34,031 nucleotides of DNA. It comes from CAZNRY01 sp964575675 (lineage in GTDB: Bacteria > Eisenbacteria > RBG-16-71-46 > CAIMUX01 > VGJL01). Shown here one piece after another: positions 8,743-17,133 of the stretch (positions within the stretch are counted from its first letter, which is position 1; every line of letters starts with the position of its first letter). The DNA is taken from NCBI GenBank assembly GCA_964575675.1, contig CAZNRY010000018.1:1-34031 (forward strand), written 5' to 3'. The position numbers and the translations under genes were made by a program. The notes beneath the pieces were generated by a model. The model was not told the origin of the DNA, made no database searches, and worked only from the letters and a program-made list of their open reading frames with translations.

Positions 8743-9605
8743 ACTGGCTTTCGAACCGCAAGGAAGGCCCGAAACCTCAGGAGAAGAGGGACGTCCCGAA
8801 CGGGATCTGGGTCAAGTGCGGCGGATGCGGGGAGATCCTCTACCGCAAGGAGGTCGAGCGCAACGCCTGGACCTGCATCCTCTGCGGGCACCACTTCCGG
8901 ATCTCGGCGGATGACTACATCGCGATCCTGACCGACCCCGGGAGCTTCGAGGGACTGTTCGATTCGGTGGTTTCGGTCGACCCGCTCCAGTTCAAGGATT
9001 CCAAGCCCTATGTCGATCGAATCCGCGATGCCAGCGCGAAGAACCGGCACGGTGAAGCGATCGTCTGCGGCCGCGCGCGCATCGACTCGGTCCCGGTCGC
9101 GCTGGGGGTGATGGACTTCGGGTTCCTCGGCGGGAGCATGGGTTCCGCGGTCGGCGAGCGGATCGCACGGATCGCCGATGTCGCGATCGAGGAGGGGATC
9201 CCATTCATCATCGTCTCCGCCTCGGGAGGAGCGCGCATGCAGGAGGGGGTCCTCTCGCTCATGCAGCTGGCAAAGGTCCAGGTGCAGCTCGCCCGCCTGG
9301 GCGAGAAGGGGAACTTCTATCTCTCGATCATCTGCGATCCGACGACCGGCGGCGTCACCGCGAGCTTCGCGATGGTCGGCGATATCAATATTGCCGAACC
9401 GAACGCCTTGATCGGCTTCGCCGGCCCCCGCGTGATCGAACAGACGATCAAGCAGGAACTGCCGAAGGGATTCCAGCGGGCGGAGTTCCTTCTCGATCAC
9501 GGAATGGTGGACATGATCGTGCCACGCCGTGAGATGCGCGAGACGGTCGGCCGCATTCTCCGCCATTTCTGGGATAGCCGCCCCGACCGCCTCGGCGCGC
9601 CGTGA
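8739..9605 (+). CDS. accD: Acetyl-CoA carboxylase carboxyltransferase subunit beta
   Basis: The 288-residue beta subunit of carboxyltransferase moves the carboxyl group from biotin to acetyl-CoA to make malonyl-CoA for fatty acid synthesis. The N-terminal zinc ribbon is complete: C27, C30, C46 and C49. The crotonase-fold core shows MDFGFLGGSMGSAVGE, SASGGARMQEG and DPTTGGVTASFA, all standard. GTG 8739 has GGAGG 7 bases upstream and overlaps the rimI stop. The alpha subunit gene accA is not in this window. The stop overlaps the folC start, and the accD-folC pairing is a common bacterial gene order. Confidence 0.96.
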   Translation: MNWLSNRKEGPKPQEKRDVPNGIWVKCGGCGEILYRKEVERNAWTCILCGHHFRISADDYIAILTDPGSFEGLFDSVVSVDPLQFKDSKPYVDRIRDASAKNRHGEAIVCGRARIDSVPVALGVMDFGFLGGSMGSAVGERIARIADVAIEEGIPFIIVSASGGARMQEGVLSLMQLAKVQVQLARLGEKGNFYLSIICDPTTGGVTASFAMVGDINIAEPNALIGFAGPRVIEQTIKQELPKGFQRAEFLLDHGMVDMIVPRREMRETVGRILRHFWDSRPDRLGAP

Positions 9606-10930
9606 CCTACGAGGAAGCCTGCACCTTTCTCTTCTCGCTGGAGAGGCGCGGGGTCCGGCTCGGCCTTGACCGCATTGTCGGAGCGTTCCGGGATCACGGA
9701 GATCCGCAGGAGTCCTTCTCCTCCATTCTCGTCGCCGGGACGAACGGAAAGGGGTCCGTGACCGCGATCCTCGCATCCTGCCTCCAGGCGGCGGGACGGC
9801 GGACGGGCCTCTTCACATCCCCCCATCTGCTCGACTTCCGCGAGAGAATGAGGGTGGACGGCCTCTTGATCCGCCCGGAGGAAGTCGTGGACCTGGCGGG
9901 TGAGATCCGGGGTTCGATCGATCGCTGGGAGCTCTCTTTCTTCGAGGCGACGACGCTGATGGCGTTTCTGTGGTTTCGCAGCCGCGGCGTGGAGACGGCC
10001 GCGGTCGAGGTCGGTCTGGGCGGAAGGCTCGATGCCACCCGGCCGGTGCGGGCGGCGGTGACGGTGATCACGAACATCACGCTCGATCATGTGAAGATCC
10101 TTGGGAACACGCCGGCGGCGATCGCGGCGGAGAAGGCAGGAATTCTGCGGCACGGCGCGCCGACGGCGATCGGGGTTTCCTCCGCCGACGCCGTCGCCGT
10201 GCTCGCGTCCCGGGCGCAGGATGTTGGCTCGGCGCTCCACGAGAGAAGGCGCTGCCTGCACGTGGACCGTATCGAGCCGACCGAACGCGGCAGCCGTTTC
10301 CGCCTCCGCCCGCGCGGCGCGCCTCGCGGCGCCTCGAGCGGGGGACGATTCGATCTTCCCCTGCGCGGCCGCCACCAGGTCGCCAACGCCGCGCTCGCCG
10401 TCCTGGCCCTGTCGCTTCTTCCCGAGGGCGAGCGGCCGGATCAGGATGCGGTGAGGACGGGCCTCGCGCGGGTGAGGTGGCCGGGGCGGTGCGAGACGAT
10501 CCTCGATTCTCCCCGCCTCTTGTGCGACGTCGCGCACAATCCAGACGGGGCGCGAAGCCTGAACCGGACCCTCCGCGAGCGAAATGTCGATCGACTCACG
10601 CTCGTCGTCGGAATGGTGGAGGGGAAGGACCACCAGGGTTTTCTCGCCGCGCTTGCGACCCGGGTTCGGTTTGTCCACTACTGCACGCCGCAGACCGAGA
10701 GGGCTGTGCCGGGAGAGTTCTTGGCCGCGGCCGGAGAGAGGCTCGGGCTCCGGGGGATCGTTCATCGAACCCCGTCGATGGCCGTCGCCGCAGCGCTCGA
10801 AGATGCCTCCGGAGACGACACGATCCTCGTGACCGGCTCCTTCTACACGGTCGGGGAGGTGATGGTCCACCTCGGCCATCGCCCTTCCGATTTTCTGTGG
10901 CAAGGGGAGGCGAAGGACCGTGCCTTCTGA
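9602..10930 (+). CDS. folC: Bifunctional dihydrofolate synthase / folylpolyglutamate synthase
   Basis: A Mur-ligase-family enzyme of 442 residues that adds glutamate to dihydropteroate and to reduced folates. The P-loop is GTNGKGSVTAIL from residue 46. VEVGLGGRLDATR is the family signature in the centre, NITLDHVKILGNT and EKAGILR follow, and the C-terminal domain has CDVAHNPDGA. GTG 9602 overlaps the accD stop as GTGA. Length and motifs are complete. The last 11 bases overlap the start of lptD. Confidence 0.95.
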   Translation: MTYEEACTFLFSLERRGVRLGLDRIVGAFRDHGDPQESFSSILVAGTNGKGSVTAILASCLQAAGRRTGLFTSPHLLDFRERMRVDGLLIRPEEVVDLAGEIRGSIDRWELSFFEATTLMAFLWFRSRGVETAAVEVGLGGRLDATRPVRAAVTVITNITLDHVKILGNTPAAIAAEKAGILRHGAPTAIGVSSADAVAVLASRAQDVGSALHERRRCLHVDRIEPTERGSRFRLRPRGAPRGASSGGRFDLPLRGRHQVANAALAVLALSLLPEGERPDQDAVRTGLARVRWPGRCETILDSPRLLCDVAHNPDGARSLNRTLRERNVDRLTLVVGMVEGKDHQGFLAALATRVRFVHYCTPQTERAVPGEFLAAAGERLGLRGIVHRTPSMAVAAALEDASGDDTILVTGSFYTVGEVMVHLGHRPSDFLWQGEAKDRAF

Positions 10931-13900
10931 CTTCCCTCCTCGAACGGGCGGGACCTGGCCGCGCCTCGCCTCCCTGATCCTCGCGACGCTCTCCCTCGCC
11001 CTGTGGGGAAGCGGGGTCGCCGGGGAGGGGCAGACGCCGGTCGCGGCCGCGCCGCCCGAGTCAACCCGAACGCCCGTTCCCCAGGCCGTCCCCGCCACAG
11101 CCGATCCCCCCGATTCTGGACCCGACTCGCTCATGTCCGTCGGGGCGCCCTGGACGATCACGGGCGAGCGCCTCGAGGGGAACAAGATCGGCGTCACGAC
11201 CCTCGTCTCGCCGCGCGCCAGCCAGGAGGGAACGAGAATCTCGGCGCGCGAGGGGCTCTGGTATCGCAACGACGACCTTCTCACGCTGACGGGTGATGTG
11301 GTCCTGGAGGATTCCTCGCGAATCTTGACCGGGGATCGGGCGACCTACGACCGCCGCCGAGGTCTCGCGATCCTCACCGGGCGCGTGAGGGGCGCGGGGC
11401 CCGAGGGGATTCTCGTAGCCCGCGAGCTCTGGTACTGGCGCAACGAGGGGAAGCTCGAGCTGATCGACAGCGTCCGGGCCGAGGACGGCGGCCGGACGAT
11501 CTCGGCGAGGAAGCTCGTCTACGATACCCGCTCGCAGAAGGCGGTGGCGACCGGTGACGTCGTACTGTCCGATGCGCGGGACAGCACGCGTGTGACCGGC
11601 GGGCGCTGCGACCTCGACCGCCTCGCGGACATCGCGGTCGTGACCGGTTCTCCCGAGCTCCATCGCCCGGGCCGGCCGGGAGAGCGCGACCTGAACGTTC
11701 TGGCCGACACGCTCGAGATGATGTCGGGCCGCCGGATGGGGTCGGCGCGCGGAAACGTCCGGATCCTGAGGGGGAGCGTCGAGGCGCGCGGCGGCAGCGC
11801 GGTCTTCGATCTCGATCAGGATCTTCTCCGGCTGCGAAAGGAACCGATCGTGATCGATCCGGACGGCGAGGTGACGGGCGACTCGATGGCGATCGTCATG
11901 AAGTCTGGCCGCGCCGAACGACTCGAGGTCCTCGGGCGAGCCCGCGTCCGCTATCACCCGAGCGACAAGCCGGGAGAGCGGAACTTCATCTGGGGCGACA
12001 CCCTGATCGCGCAGCTCGACACGCTGGGGGTTCGGGAGATCCAAGTCCGCGGCCACGCTTCCAGCTTCTACTTCCCGTCCCCCGAGGATCGAGGCGACCG
12101 TGTCGGTAGCAACCTCTCGCGCGGGCGGGAGATTCGCGTCTCCTTGGAGGACGGCCAGGCGCGGCGGGTCGATCTCGATCAAGCGGCGAGCGGCGAGTAC
12201 CTCCTTCCGCGGGAGAAGCCGGACTCCTCGGTGACCCGCCTTGCCGATTCCGTTTATGTCGAGCGCGCGCTGTCCTTGATCATGGCATCCCCGGACCTAC
12301 CGCTTCCCGATTCCCTCGAGCGCCAGGGTCCCTTCGATGTGGCGCAGCGCGTCTCCTATAAGGGAGATAAGGTCGTCTTTCACGTTCCCGACCGGAAGAT
12401 CGAGATCCGCGGGAAGGGAAAGGTCCGCTACCAGAATCTCGAGCTCGATTCCGAAGAGATCGACTACGACGCCCGGCGCGACCGTGTGACCGCCCTCGGC
12501 GAGCCCAGCCTCACGGATCCTAACAGCAAGCTGGTCGGCTCCCGGATGACCTACCGGATGGACAGCCGCCAGGGGTTCGTCTACCAGGGAAAGACGGAAT
12601 TCGACGGCGGATTCTACTACGGACGGGAGATCAAGCGCGTCGACAGCAAGGTCCTTCTGGTCAAGTCGGGCGATTACACGACCTGCGACGCGGACACCGC
12701 GCACTTCCGGTTCCACTCGAGAAAGATGAAGATCCGATTGGGCGACAAGGTCGTCGCACGCCCGATCGTGCTTTACCTGAAGGACATCCCGCTCATGGCC
12801 CTTCCCTACTGGGTGTTCCCTATCCGGAAGGGGCGCCATTCAGGGATGCTGATGCCGGACGTGGAGTTTGGGTTCGATGTGAACCGCGGCCGTTTCATCC
12901 GAAACCTAGGCTACTACCTCGCGCCGAACGATTACGGCGACGCGATGGTCTGGGCCGATTACTACGAGCGAAATCCCCGGTTCATCGTGAACGGCCAGCT
13001 CCGCTACAAGCTCCGGTACGTCCTCTCAGGGAACCTCTTCTCATCCTTCTCGCGGCAGGAGACCTCGACGGGAAACCGGACCCGCTACGATCTTCGCGGC
13101 AACCACGATCAGGAGCTGGGGGAGAAGGCGACGATCAAGTTCCGGGCCGATTTCGTGAGCGACAAGGACTACAGGGATCAACGGGACATCGGAGGCTCCG
13201 TCGACGAGAGGCTGAATCGGATCCTGAAATCGAGCCTCGACGTCCGCAAGAGCTGGTCGACGGTCAGCCTCTCGAGCACCCTCGATCGAACAGAGAACCT
13301 GGATCGGGAGACCTCGAGCTTTCAGGTGCAGCAGAGCCTCCCGAGCCTGGACCTGTCGATGAACCAGTTCCCGCTCGGGATCAAACCGGACGATCGGGGA
13401 CGCGGGGGGAGGCTGCCCTTCCTCTCGACGGTCTACTCGAGCATGAACGCCTCGTTCCGGAGCACCTTTCTCAAGCCTTGGGGCAAGAAGACGAGCGACA
13501 ATCAGGCGGCCCGCCTGAGCACGGGTCTCTCCGACAACCGCGTGATCGGCCAGTATCTGAAGATCTCGCCCTCGATCTCCGCGACGGGGGCCTACTTCCG
13601 CAGGGACAATCTCGGCCGGAGCCACGGATTCGGCGCGGTCTGGAGCGCGGGCGCCTCCGCCCGGTCCGGTCTCTACGGGACGTTTCCGGTGGCGCTCGGG
13701 CCGCTGATCGCGCTTCGCCACGTTGCGGAGCCGTCGGTCTCCTATCGCTACGCCCCCGAGATCGACTACCTCAAGGTGCGCCGCGATGACGGCATCGAGA
13801 TCTCGCGCTATCCCTCCGTCGGAGGGATAGGCCTCTCCAGTTCCAAGGTCAGCTCGATGTCGATGAGCTTGAACCAGCGGTTTCATCTGAAGCTGAAGGG

Positions 13901-14543
13901 CCGCGACCCGCGCAAACCCGTCAAGATCGACAACCTGATTCTCATGACCACCTCCACGGGCTACAACTTCCTCGCGCGCGGCTCCGAGAAGAAATGGTCG
14001 ACGGTTTCCAACACCCTTCGCCTGCAGCCGGCCAGCTTCTTCGACAACTCGTGGACCGTGACCCACGACCCCTACCGGAAGGTGATGCGATCGCTCTCCG
14101 TGCAAACGAGCCTGCGGTTGACCGGGTCCGGGGTTGGGGCGTCGGACACGACGTCGACCCGCGGCTCGCTGGACGAGTACGCCGGATTCGGCCAGGCCGC
14201 GACCGGCTCGGGCCGGCCCGGCCAGAGGACGAAGAGCCATGCTGGCCCGTGGACCTTGAGCCTCTCGCACAGCTACTCGAGGGGCGAGAAGCGCTCCTCG
14301 GAGTCGAGCACGATGAACGTCAACTCGTCCCTCTCCCCGACGGCGAACTGGAAGGTCACGTACAGCTTCTACGTCGATCTCCGGAAGCGGGAGGTCCGCT
14401 CGCAGGCCTTCTCGATCTACCGGGATCTCCACTGCTGGGAGGCCCATTTCGACCGGAGGGTCTCGGGGGCGAGCTCCTCCTACTACTTCCGGATCAACGT
14501 CAAGGACTTGCCGGACGTCCAATACGAGCGCCAACGCCAGTAA
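10920..14543 (+). CDS. lptD: LPS-assembly outer-membrane protein LptD
   Basis: A protein of 1,207 residues with an N-terminal signal peptide (hydrophobic core LASLILATLSLALWGSGVAG). The first half is a series of OstA/LptA-like beta-jellyroll segments (about 75-320 and 480-600) with recurring LTGDVVLEDSSRILTG-type strands. From about 620 the C-terminal half is the outer-membrane beta barrel that inserts LPS into the outer leaflet. It opens with LPYWVFPIRKGRHSG and LGYYLAPNDYGDAMVWADYY, a wording seen in Bacteroidota LptD. It is longer than the proteobacterial protein (about 780). The GTG start overlaps folC by 11 bases. Its presence implies a true LPS outer membrane, consistent with the sugar genes at the left end. 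No lptE partner is evident here. Confidence 0.87.
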   Translation: MPSDFPPRTGGTWPRLASLILATLSLALWGSGVAGEGQTPVAAAPPESTRTPVPQAVPATADPPDSGPDSLMSVGAPWTITGERLEGNKIGVTTLVSPRASQEGTRISAREGLWYRNDDLLTLTGDVVLEDSSRILTGDRATYDRRRGLAILTGRVRGAGPEGILVARELWYWRNEGKLELIDSVRAEDGGRTISARKLVYDTRSQKAVATGDVVLSDARDSTRVTGGRCDLDRLADIAVVTGSPELHRPGRPGERDLNVLADTLEMMSGRRMGSARGNVRILRGSVEARGGSAVFDLDQDLLRLRKEPIVIDPDGEVTGDSMAIVMKSGRAERLEVLGRARVRYHPSDKPGERNFIWGDTLIAQLDTLGVREIQVRGHASSFYFPSPEDRGDRVGSNLSRGREIRVSLEDGQARRVDLDQAASGEYLLPREKPDSSVTRLADSVYVERALSLIMASPDLPLPDSLERQGPFDVAQRVSYKGDKVVFHVPDRKIEIRGKGKVRYQNLELDSEEIDYDARRDRVTALGEPSLTDPNSKLVGSRMTYRMDSRQGFVYQGKTEFDGGFYYGREIKRVDSKVLLVKSGDYTTCDADTAHFRFHSRKMKIRLGDKVVARPIVLYLKDIPLMALPYWVFPIRKGRHSGMLMPDVEFGFDVNRGRFIRNLGYYLAPNDYGDAMVWADYYERNPRFIVNGQLRYKLRYVLSGNLFSSFSRQETSTGNRTRYDLRGNHDQELGEKATIKFRADFVSDKDYRDQRDIGGSVDERLNRILKSSLDVRKSWSTVSLSSTLDRTENLDRETSSFQVQQSLPSLDLSMNQFPLGIKPDDRGRGGRLPFLSTVYSSMNASFRSTFLKPWGKKTSDNQAARLSTGLSDNRVIGQYLKISPSISATGAYFRRDNLGRSHGFGAVWSAGASARSGLYGTFPVALGPLIALRHVAEPSVSYRYAPEIDYLKVRRDDGIEISRYPSVGGIGLSSSKVSSMSMSLNQRFHLKLKGRDPRKPVKIDNLILMTTSTGYNFLARGSEKKWSTVSNTLRLQPASFFDNSWTVTHDPYRKVMRSLSVQTSLRLTGSGVGASDTTSTRGSLDEYAGFGQAATGSGRPGQRTKSHAGPWTLSLSHSYSRGEKRSSESSTMNVNSSLSPTANWKVTYSFYVDLRKREVRSQAFSIYRDLHCWEAHFDRRVSGASSSYYFRINVKDLPDVQYERQRQ

Positions 14544-14603
14544 GGGGATAGGGAACCTCGGATCCCCCCCGGTGTGGGGTAGGCTCGGGGGTGGACATCC
14601 GGC

Positions 14604-14633
14604 TTGAACCTGTCGATTCATGGGTGGTACGCT
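14604..14633 (+). promoter_or_regulatory. Predicted promoter of the UGA-containing cytochrome
   Basis: TTGAAC at 14604-14609, an 18-base spacer and TACGCT at 14628-14633, with TGG just before the -10 (extended -10). It lies in the 150-base gap after lptD, so the cytochrome is probably a separate transcription unit. The start would be near 14640 and the leader about 54 bases. Just after lptD, GGGGAT (14544-14549) can pair with ATCCCC (14562-14567), a possible weak end of the upstream unit, but no T-run follows. Confidence 0.45.
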
Positions 14634-14693
14634 CCGCCGTCATGGGACTTCGGCCGATTTGAGAGGTCCCGCACATTGGAGGACGAACTCAAA

Positions 14694-16043
14694 ATGATGC
14701 GAATGCTCAGCGCGACGCTCTTGGTGCTGCTCGCGATCGCCATGCTGCCCGGCTGCGCCGGGATGATGGGGACCGAGCGGCGGGACACGAACGCCGAGAT
14801 GATCCTCACCTCCTATGGCTCGATCAACGGCGAGCTCGCCCCATGTGGGTGACACTCTAGCCAAAAGGGCGGCCTGGCCCGTCGGGCCAGCTTGATCGAC
14901 TCGCTTCGTTCGGCAAACAAGAGCTTCGTGCATATCGATCTCGGTGACTTCGTCAACAGCGAGGCCACGGTAGGCGACATGAAGAGCCGCTTCATCTGGA
15001 AGACGATGAAGCAGATGGGGTGCCAGGTTTCCGTTCCCGGCGTCCGGGAGTTGAATGTGTGGCCGCTGTACCAGGAGCTTCTCTCCGACGGACAGATCCA
15101 CTCGGTCATCTCCAACCTGACCGTCCTTCAGGGCGGCGTCGAGAAGGCGGCCGGGCTGCCGACCTATGTGATGGATGTGGGCGGCGTGCGAGTCGGCTTC
15201 TTCGCCCTGCTGGGGGCCAACGAGCTGACGACCGCAAAGCCTCCCGAGGGGGTCGAATTCCGCTCGCAGGACGTCATGTCCACGGCCCAACGGATCGTCC
15301 CCGAGCTCCGCAAGCAGGCCGAGATGGTCGTTCTACTTTCCCAGATGTCCCCGCAGGAGACGGACGATCTGCTCCGGAAGGTGTCGGGGATCGACGTCGC
15401 TCTCTACGGGCGCAACCCCGGCTGGAAGGAGAGGGCGGAGAAGGTCGCCGCCACGATCACGCAGCAGACGGGGCTCCGCGGGCAGTATGCCGGCCAGCTC
15501 GTTCTGATCGTCGATCCGGAGGGCCGGATCGTCGACTGGGGCTCCCGCAACGTCTCTTTCGACGCGAAGATCCCCGAGAACGCCGAGGTCGCGGCCAGCG
15601 CCAAGGTGACGGAGTCCCAGGCGCGCGAGATCTTGAAGACCGAAACGAACAGGAAGTCCTCCGAGATCGAGGGGAAGATCTCCTCCGAGCGGTTTATCGG
15701 CGCCGACAAGTGCGGGCGGTGTCATGAGGCGCAGTACACGCAATGGCTGACGACGTCCCACTCGAAGGCATTCGCGACGCTGGAGCGGGACTCGAAGCAA
15801 ACGGAAGAGAAATGCATCGGCTGCCATGTGACCGGTTGGCAGAAGCCGAACGGTTTCGCCATGAACTCATCGGATCCCGACCTGAAGAGCGTGCAGTGCG
15901 AGTCCTGCCACGACGTCGGAACGAAGCACGGGCGGGGGAGCCAGGTCGCGAAGGTGACGAAGGACGTCTGTCTGAACTGCCACACCGGCGAATGGGCCAA
16001 GGGGTTTGACTTCGCGTCCTACCTTCCGAAGGTGACTCACTAA
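14694..16043 (+). CDS. Tetrahaem cytochrome c lipoprotein with metallophosphatase-like domain; in-frame TGA read as selenocysteine
   Basis: The frame runs 449 residues if the TGA at 14850-14852 is read through. The N-terminus is a lipoprotein signal (LLVLLAIAMLPGC). Next comes a UshA-like metallophosphatase domain starting LTSYGSINGELAPCG, then the TGA (residue 53), then HSSQKGGLARRASLID in the same frame. Relatives, as I recall them, have PCGC followed by a QxGGLARRA block, so TGA replaces a conserved cysteine. Canonical metal ligands (DxH, GNHE, GHxH) are lost: here SIN, GVRE and YGRN. The C-terminus has four haem motifs: CGRCH at 340, CIGCH at 374, CESCH at 402 and CLNCH at 426. It should be exported and anchored in the envelope, with a redox role. 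SD is GGAGG 11 bases before ATG 14694. The alternative is a nonsense-mutated pseudogene or sequencing error; intact downstream coding argues against decay. Confidence 0.75.
14874..14890 (+). promoter_or_regulatory. SECIS-like hairpin downstream of the in-frame TGA
   Basis: A perfect 7-bp stem, CTGGCCC (14874-14880) with GGGCCAG (14884-14890), closes a GTC loop (14881-14883). The loop begins 28 bases after the TGA at 14850-14852, within the 16-37 base range I know for bacterial SECIS elements, and it carries a G at the loop start followed by U. The stem uses the codons of LARRAS. The codon after the TGA is CAC, the same as in E. coli fdhF as I recall it. SelB binding is inferred, not shown. 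Confidence 0.6.
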
Positions 16044-16056
16044 TAAAGCGAACAGC

Positions 16057-16083
16057 CTGCCGGACGGGTGAGCCTCCCGGCAG
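16057..16083 (+). terminator. Hairpin between the cytochrome and the CBS-type gene
   Basis: CTGCCGG (16057-16063) pairs with CCGGCAG (16077-16083) around a 13-base loop in the 55-base gap. There is no T-run, and the downstream gene starts only 16 bases later, so this could be a transcript-end or stabilising hairpin rather than a factor-independent terminator. Confidence 0.25.
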
Positions 16084-16098
16084 CGGGGGGATCACGCC

Positions 16099-17088
16099 TT
16101 GAGCGCAATACCGCGCATCCACGACAACATCCTGCAGACGATTGGGTCCACGCCGCTCGTCCGGCTGAACCGCGTGGCGAGCGGGGTCAAGCCGCAGATT
16201 CTCGCGAAGGTCGAGTTCTTCAACCCCGGGGGAAGCGTCAAGGACCGCATCGGCGTCTTCATGATCGAGAAAGCCGAGAAGGCGGGACTCTTGAAGCCGG
16301 GGGCCACGATTGTGGAATCGACTTCCGGCAATACGGGCCTTGGGCTCGCGATCGCGGCGGCGGTCAAAGGATACAAGGCGATCCTCACGATGCCCGACAA
16401 GATGAGCAGCGAGAAGATCAACCTGCTCAGGGCCTACGGGGCGACCGTCATTGTGACCCCCACGGCCGTTGCTCCCGAATCGCCGGAGAGCTACTACGAG
16501 GTCGCCAAGCGGATCGCGCGGGAGACTCCCGGCGCATTTCTGGCCAACCAGTATTTCAACCCCGACAACCCGCAGGCGCACTACCTGACGACCGGCCCCG
16601 AGATTTGGGAGCAAGCCGGCGGGAAGATTGACGCCTTCGTGGCCGGGATGGGCACCGGCGGGACGATCTCCGGCATCGGTCGCTTCCTCAAGGAGAAGAA
16701 CCCCTCCCTGCGCGTGGTTGGGGTGGACCCCGAGGGATCGATTCTTCGTGAGAAGTTCGAGACGGGCCGCATGGGAGATGCCCACGCCTATCTCGTCGAG
16801 GGGATCGGGGAAGACATCATACCCGGAACGCTCGACTTCTCGGTGATCGACGAGATCCTGACGGTCGGCGATTTGGATTCGTTCAAGATGGCGCGCCGTC
16901 TGGCCCGCGAGGAAGGGATCTTCTGCGGCGGTTCATCCGGAACCGCGGTCCATGGGGCCCTCGCCGTCGCATCGCGGATGAACGAGGGGGCCACGATCGT
17001 CGTCTTGATTCCAGATACCGGGGAGCGCTACCTGAGCAAGCTCCACAACGACGATTGGATGCGGGAGAAGGGGATGCTCGGCGCCTAG
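16099..17088 (+). CDS. Cystathionine beta-synthase / cysteine synthase family PLP enzyme
   Basis: A fold-type II PLP enzyme of 329 residues. The PLP lysine is K48 in NPGGSVKDRIG. ESTSGNTGLGLA binds the substrate carboxylate, and GMGTGGTISGIGRFLKE binds PLP phosphate. The blocks VGVDPEGSIL and YLVEGIGEDIIPGTLD are closer to cystathionine beta-synthase than to CysK, so it likely condenses homocysteine with serine (or O-acetylserine with sulfide). It lacks the C-terminal Bateman (CBS) domains. The next gene is a cystathionine lyase/synthase 45 bases downstream, which fits a reverse-transsulfuration pair making cysteine from homocysteine. The start is TTG 16099, the only sensible one before IHDNILQTIGSTPLVRL. 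The SD is weak. Family is certain; CBS versus CysK activity is probable only. Confidence 0.85.
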   Translation: MSAIPRIHDNILQTIGSTPLVRLNRVASGVKPQILAKVEFFNPGGSVKDRIGVFMIEKAEKAGLLKPGATIVESTSGNTGLGLAIAAAVKGYKAILTMPDKMSSEKINLLRAYGATVIVTPTAVAPESPESYYEVAKRIARETPGAFLANQYFNPDNPQAHYLTTGPEIWEQAGGKIDAFVAGMGTGGTISGIGRFLKEKNPSLRVVGVDPEGSILREKFETGRMGDAHAYLVEGIGEDIIPGTLDFSVIDEILTVGDLDSFKMARRLAREEGIFCGGSSGTAVHGALAVASRMNEGATIVVLIPDTGERYLSKLHNDDWMREKGMLGA

Positions 17089-17133
17089 GGCGCAGAGATT
17101 GCGGGCGCTCGAAGCGCGTCCGACAAGGGGAGG

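Noticed and set aside
9497..11284. A 595-residue open frame on the minus strand
   Set aside because: It is antisense to accD, folC and lptD, with Arg-rich composition and no motifs. It is a shadow frame.
14544..14567. A factor-independent terminator after lptD
   Set aside because: GGGGAT/ATCCCC can pair, but there is no T-run. The same holds for most hairpins here, so they are given low confidence or left out.
14604..14852. A separate 82-residue gene ending at the TGA, with another gene starting TTG 14892
   Set aside because: Both pieces are in the same frame, the family sequence continues through the TGA, the second piece has no SD, and the first piece alone would be a lipoprotein stub. 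One gene with a recoded TGA explains all of it better.
16099..17088. A plain cysteine synthase CysK
   Set aside because: The VDPEGSIL and EGIGEDIIP blocks and the cystathionine lyase neighbour favour a CBS-type enzyme, although CysK activity is not excluded.
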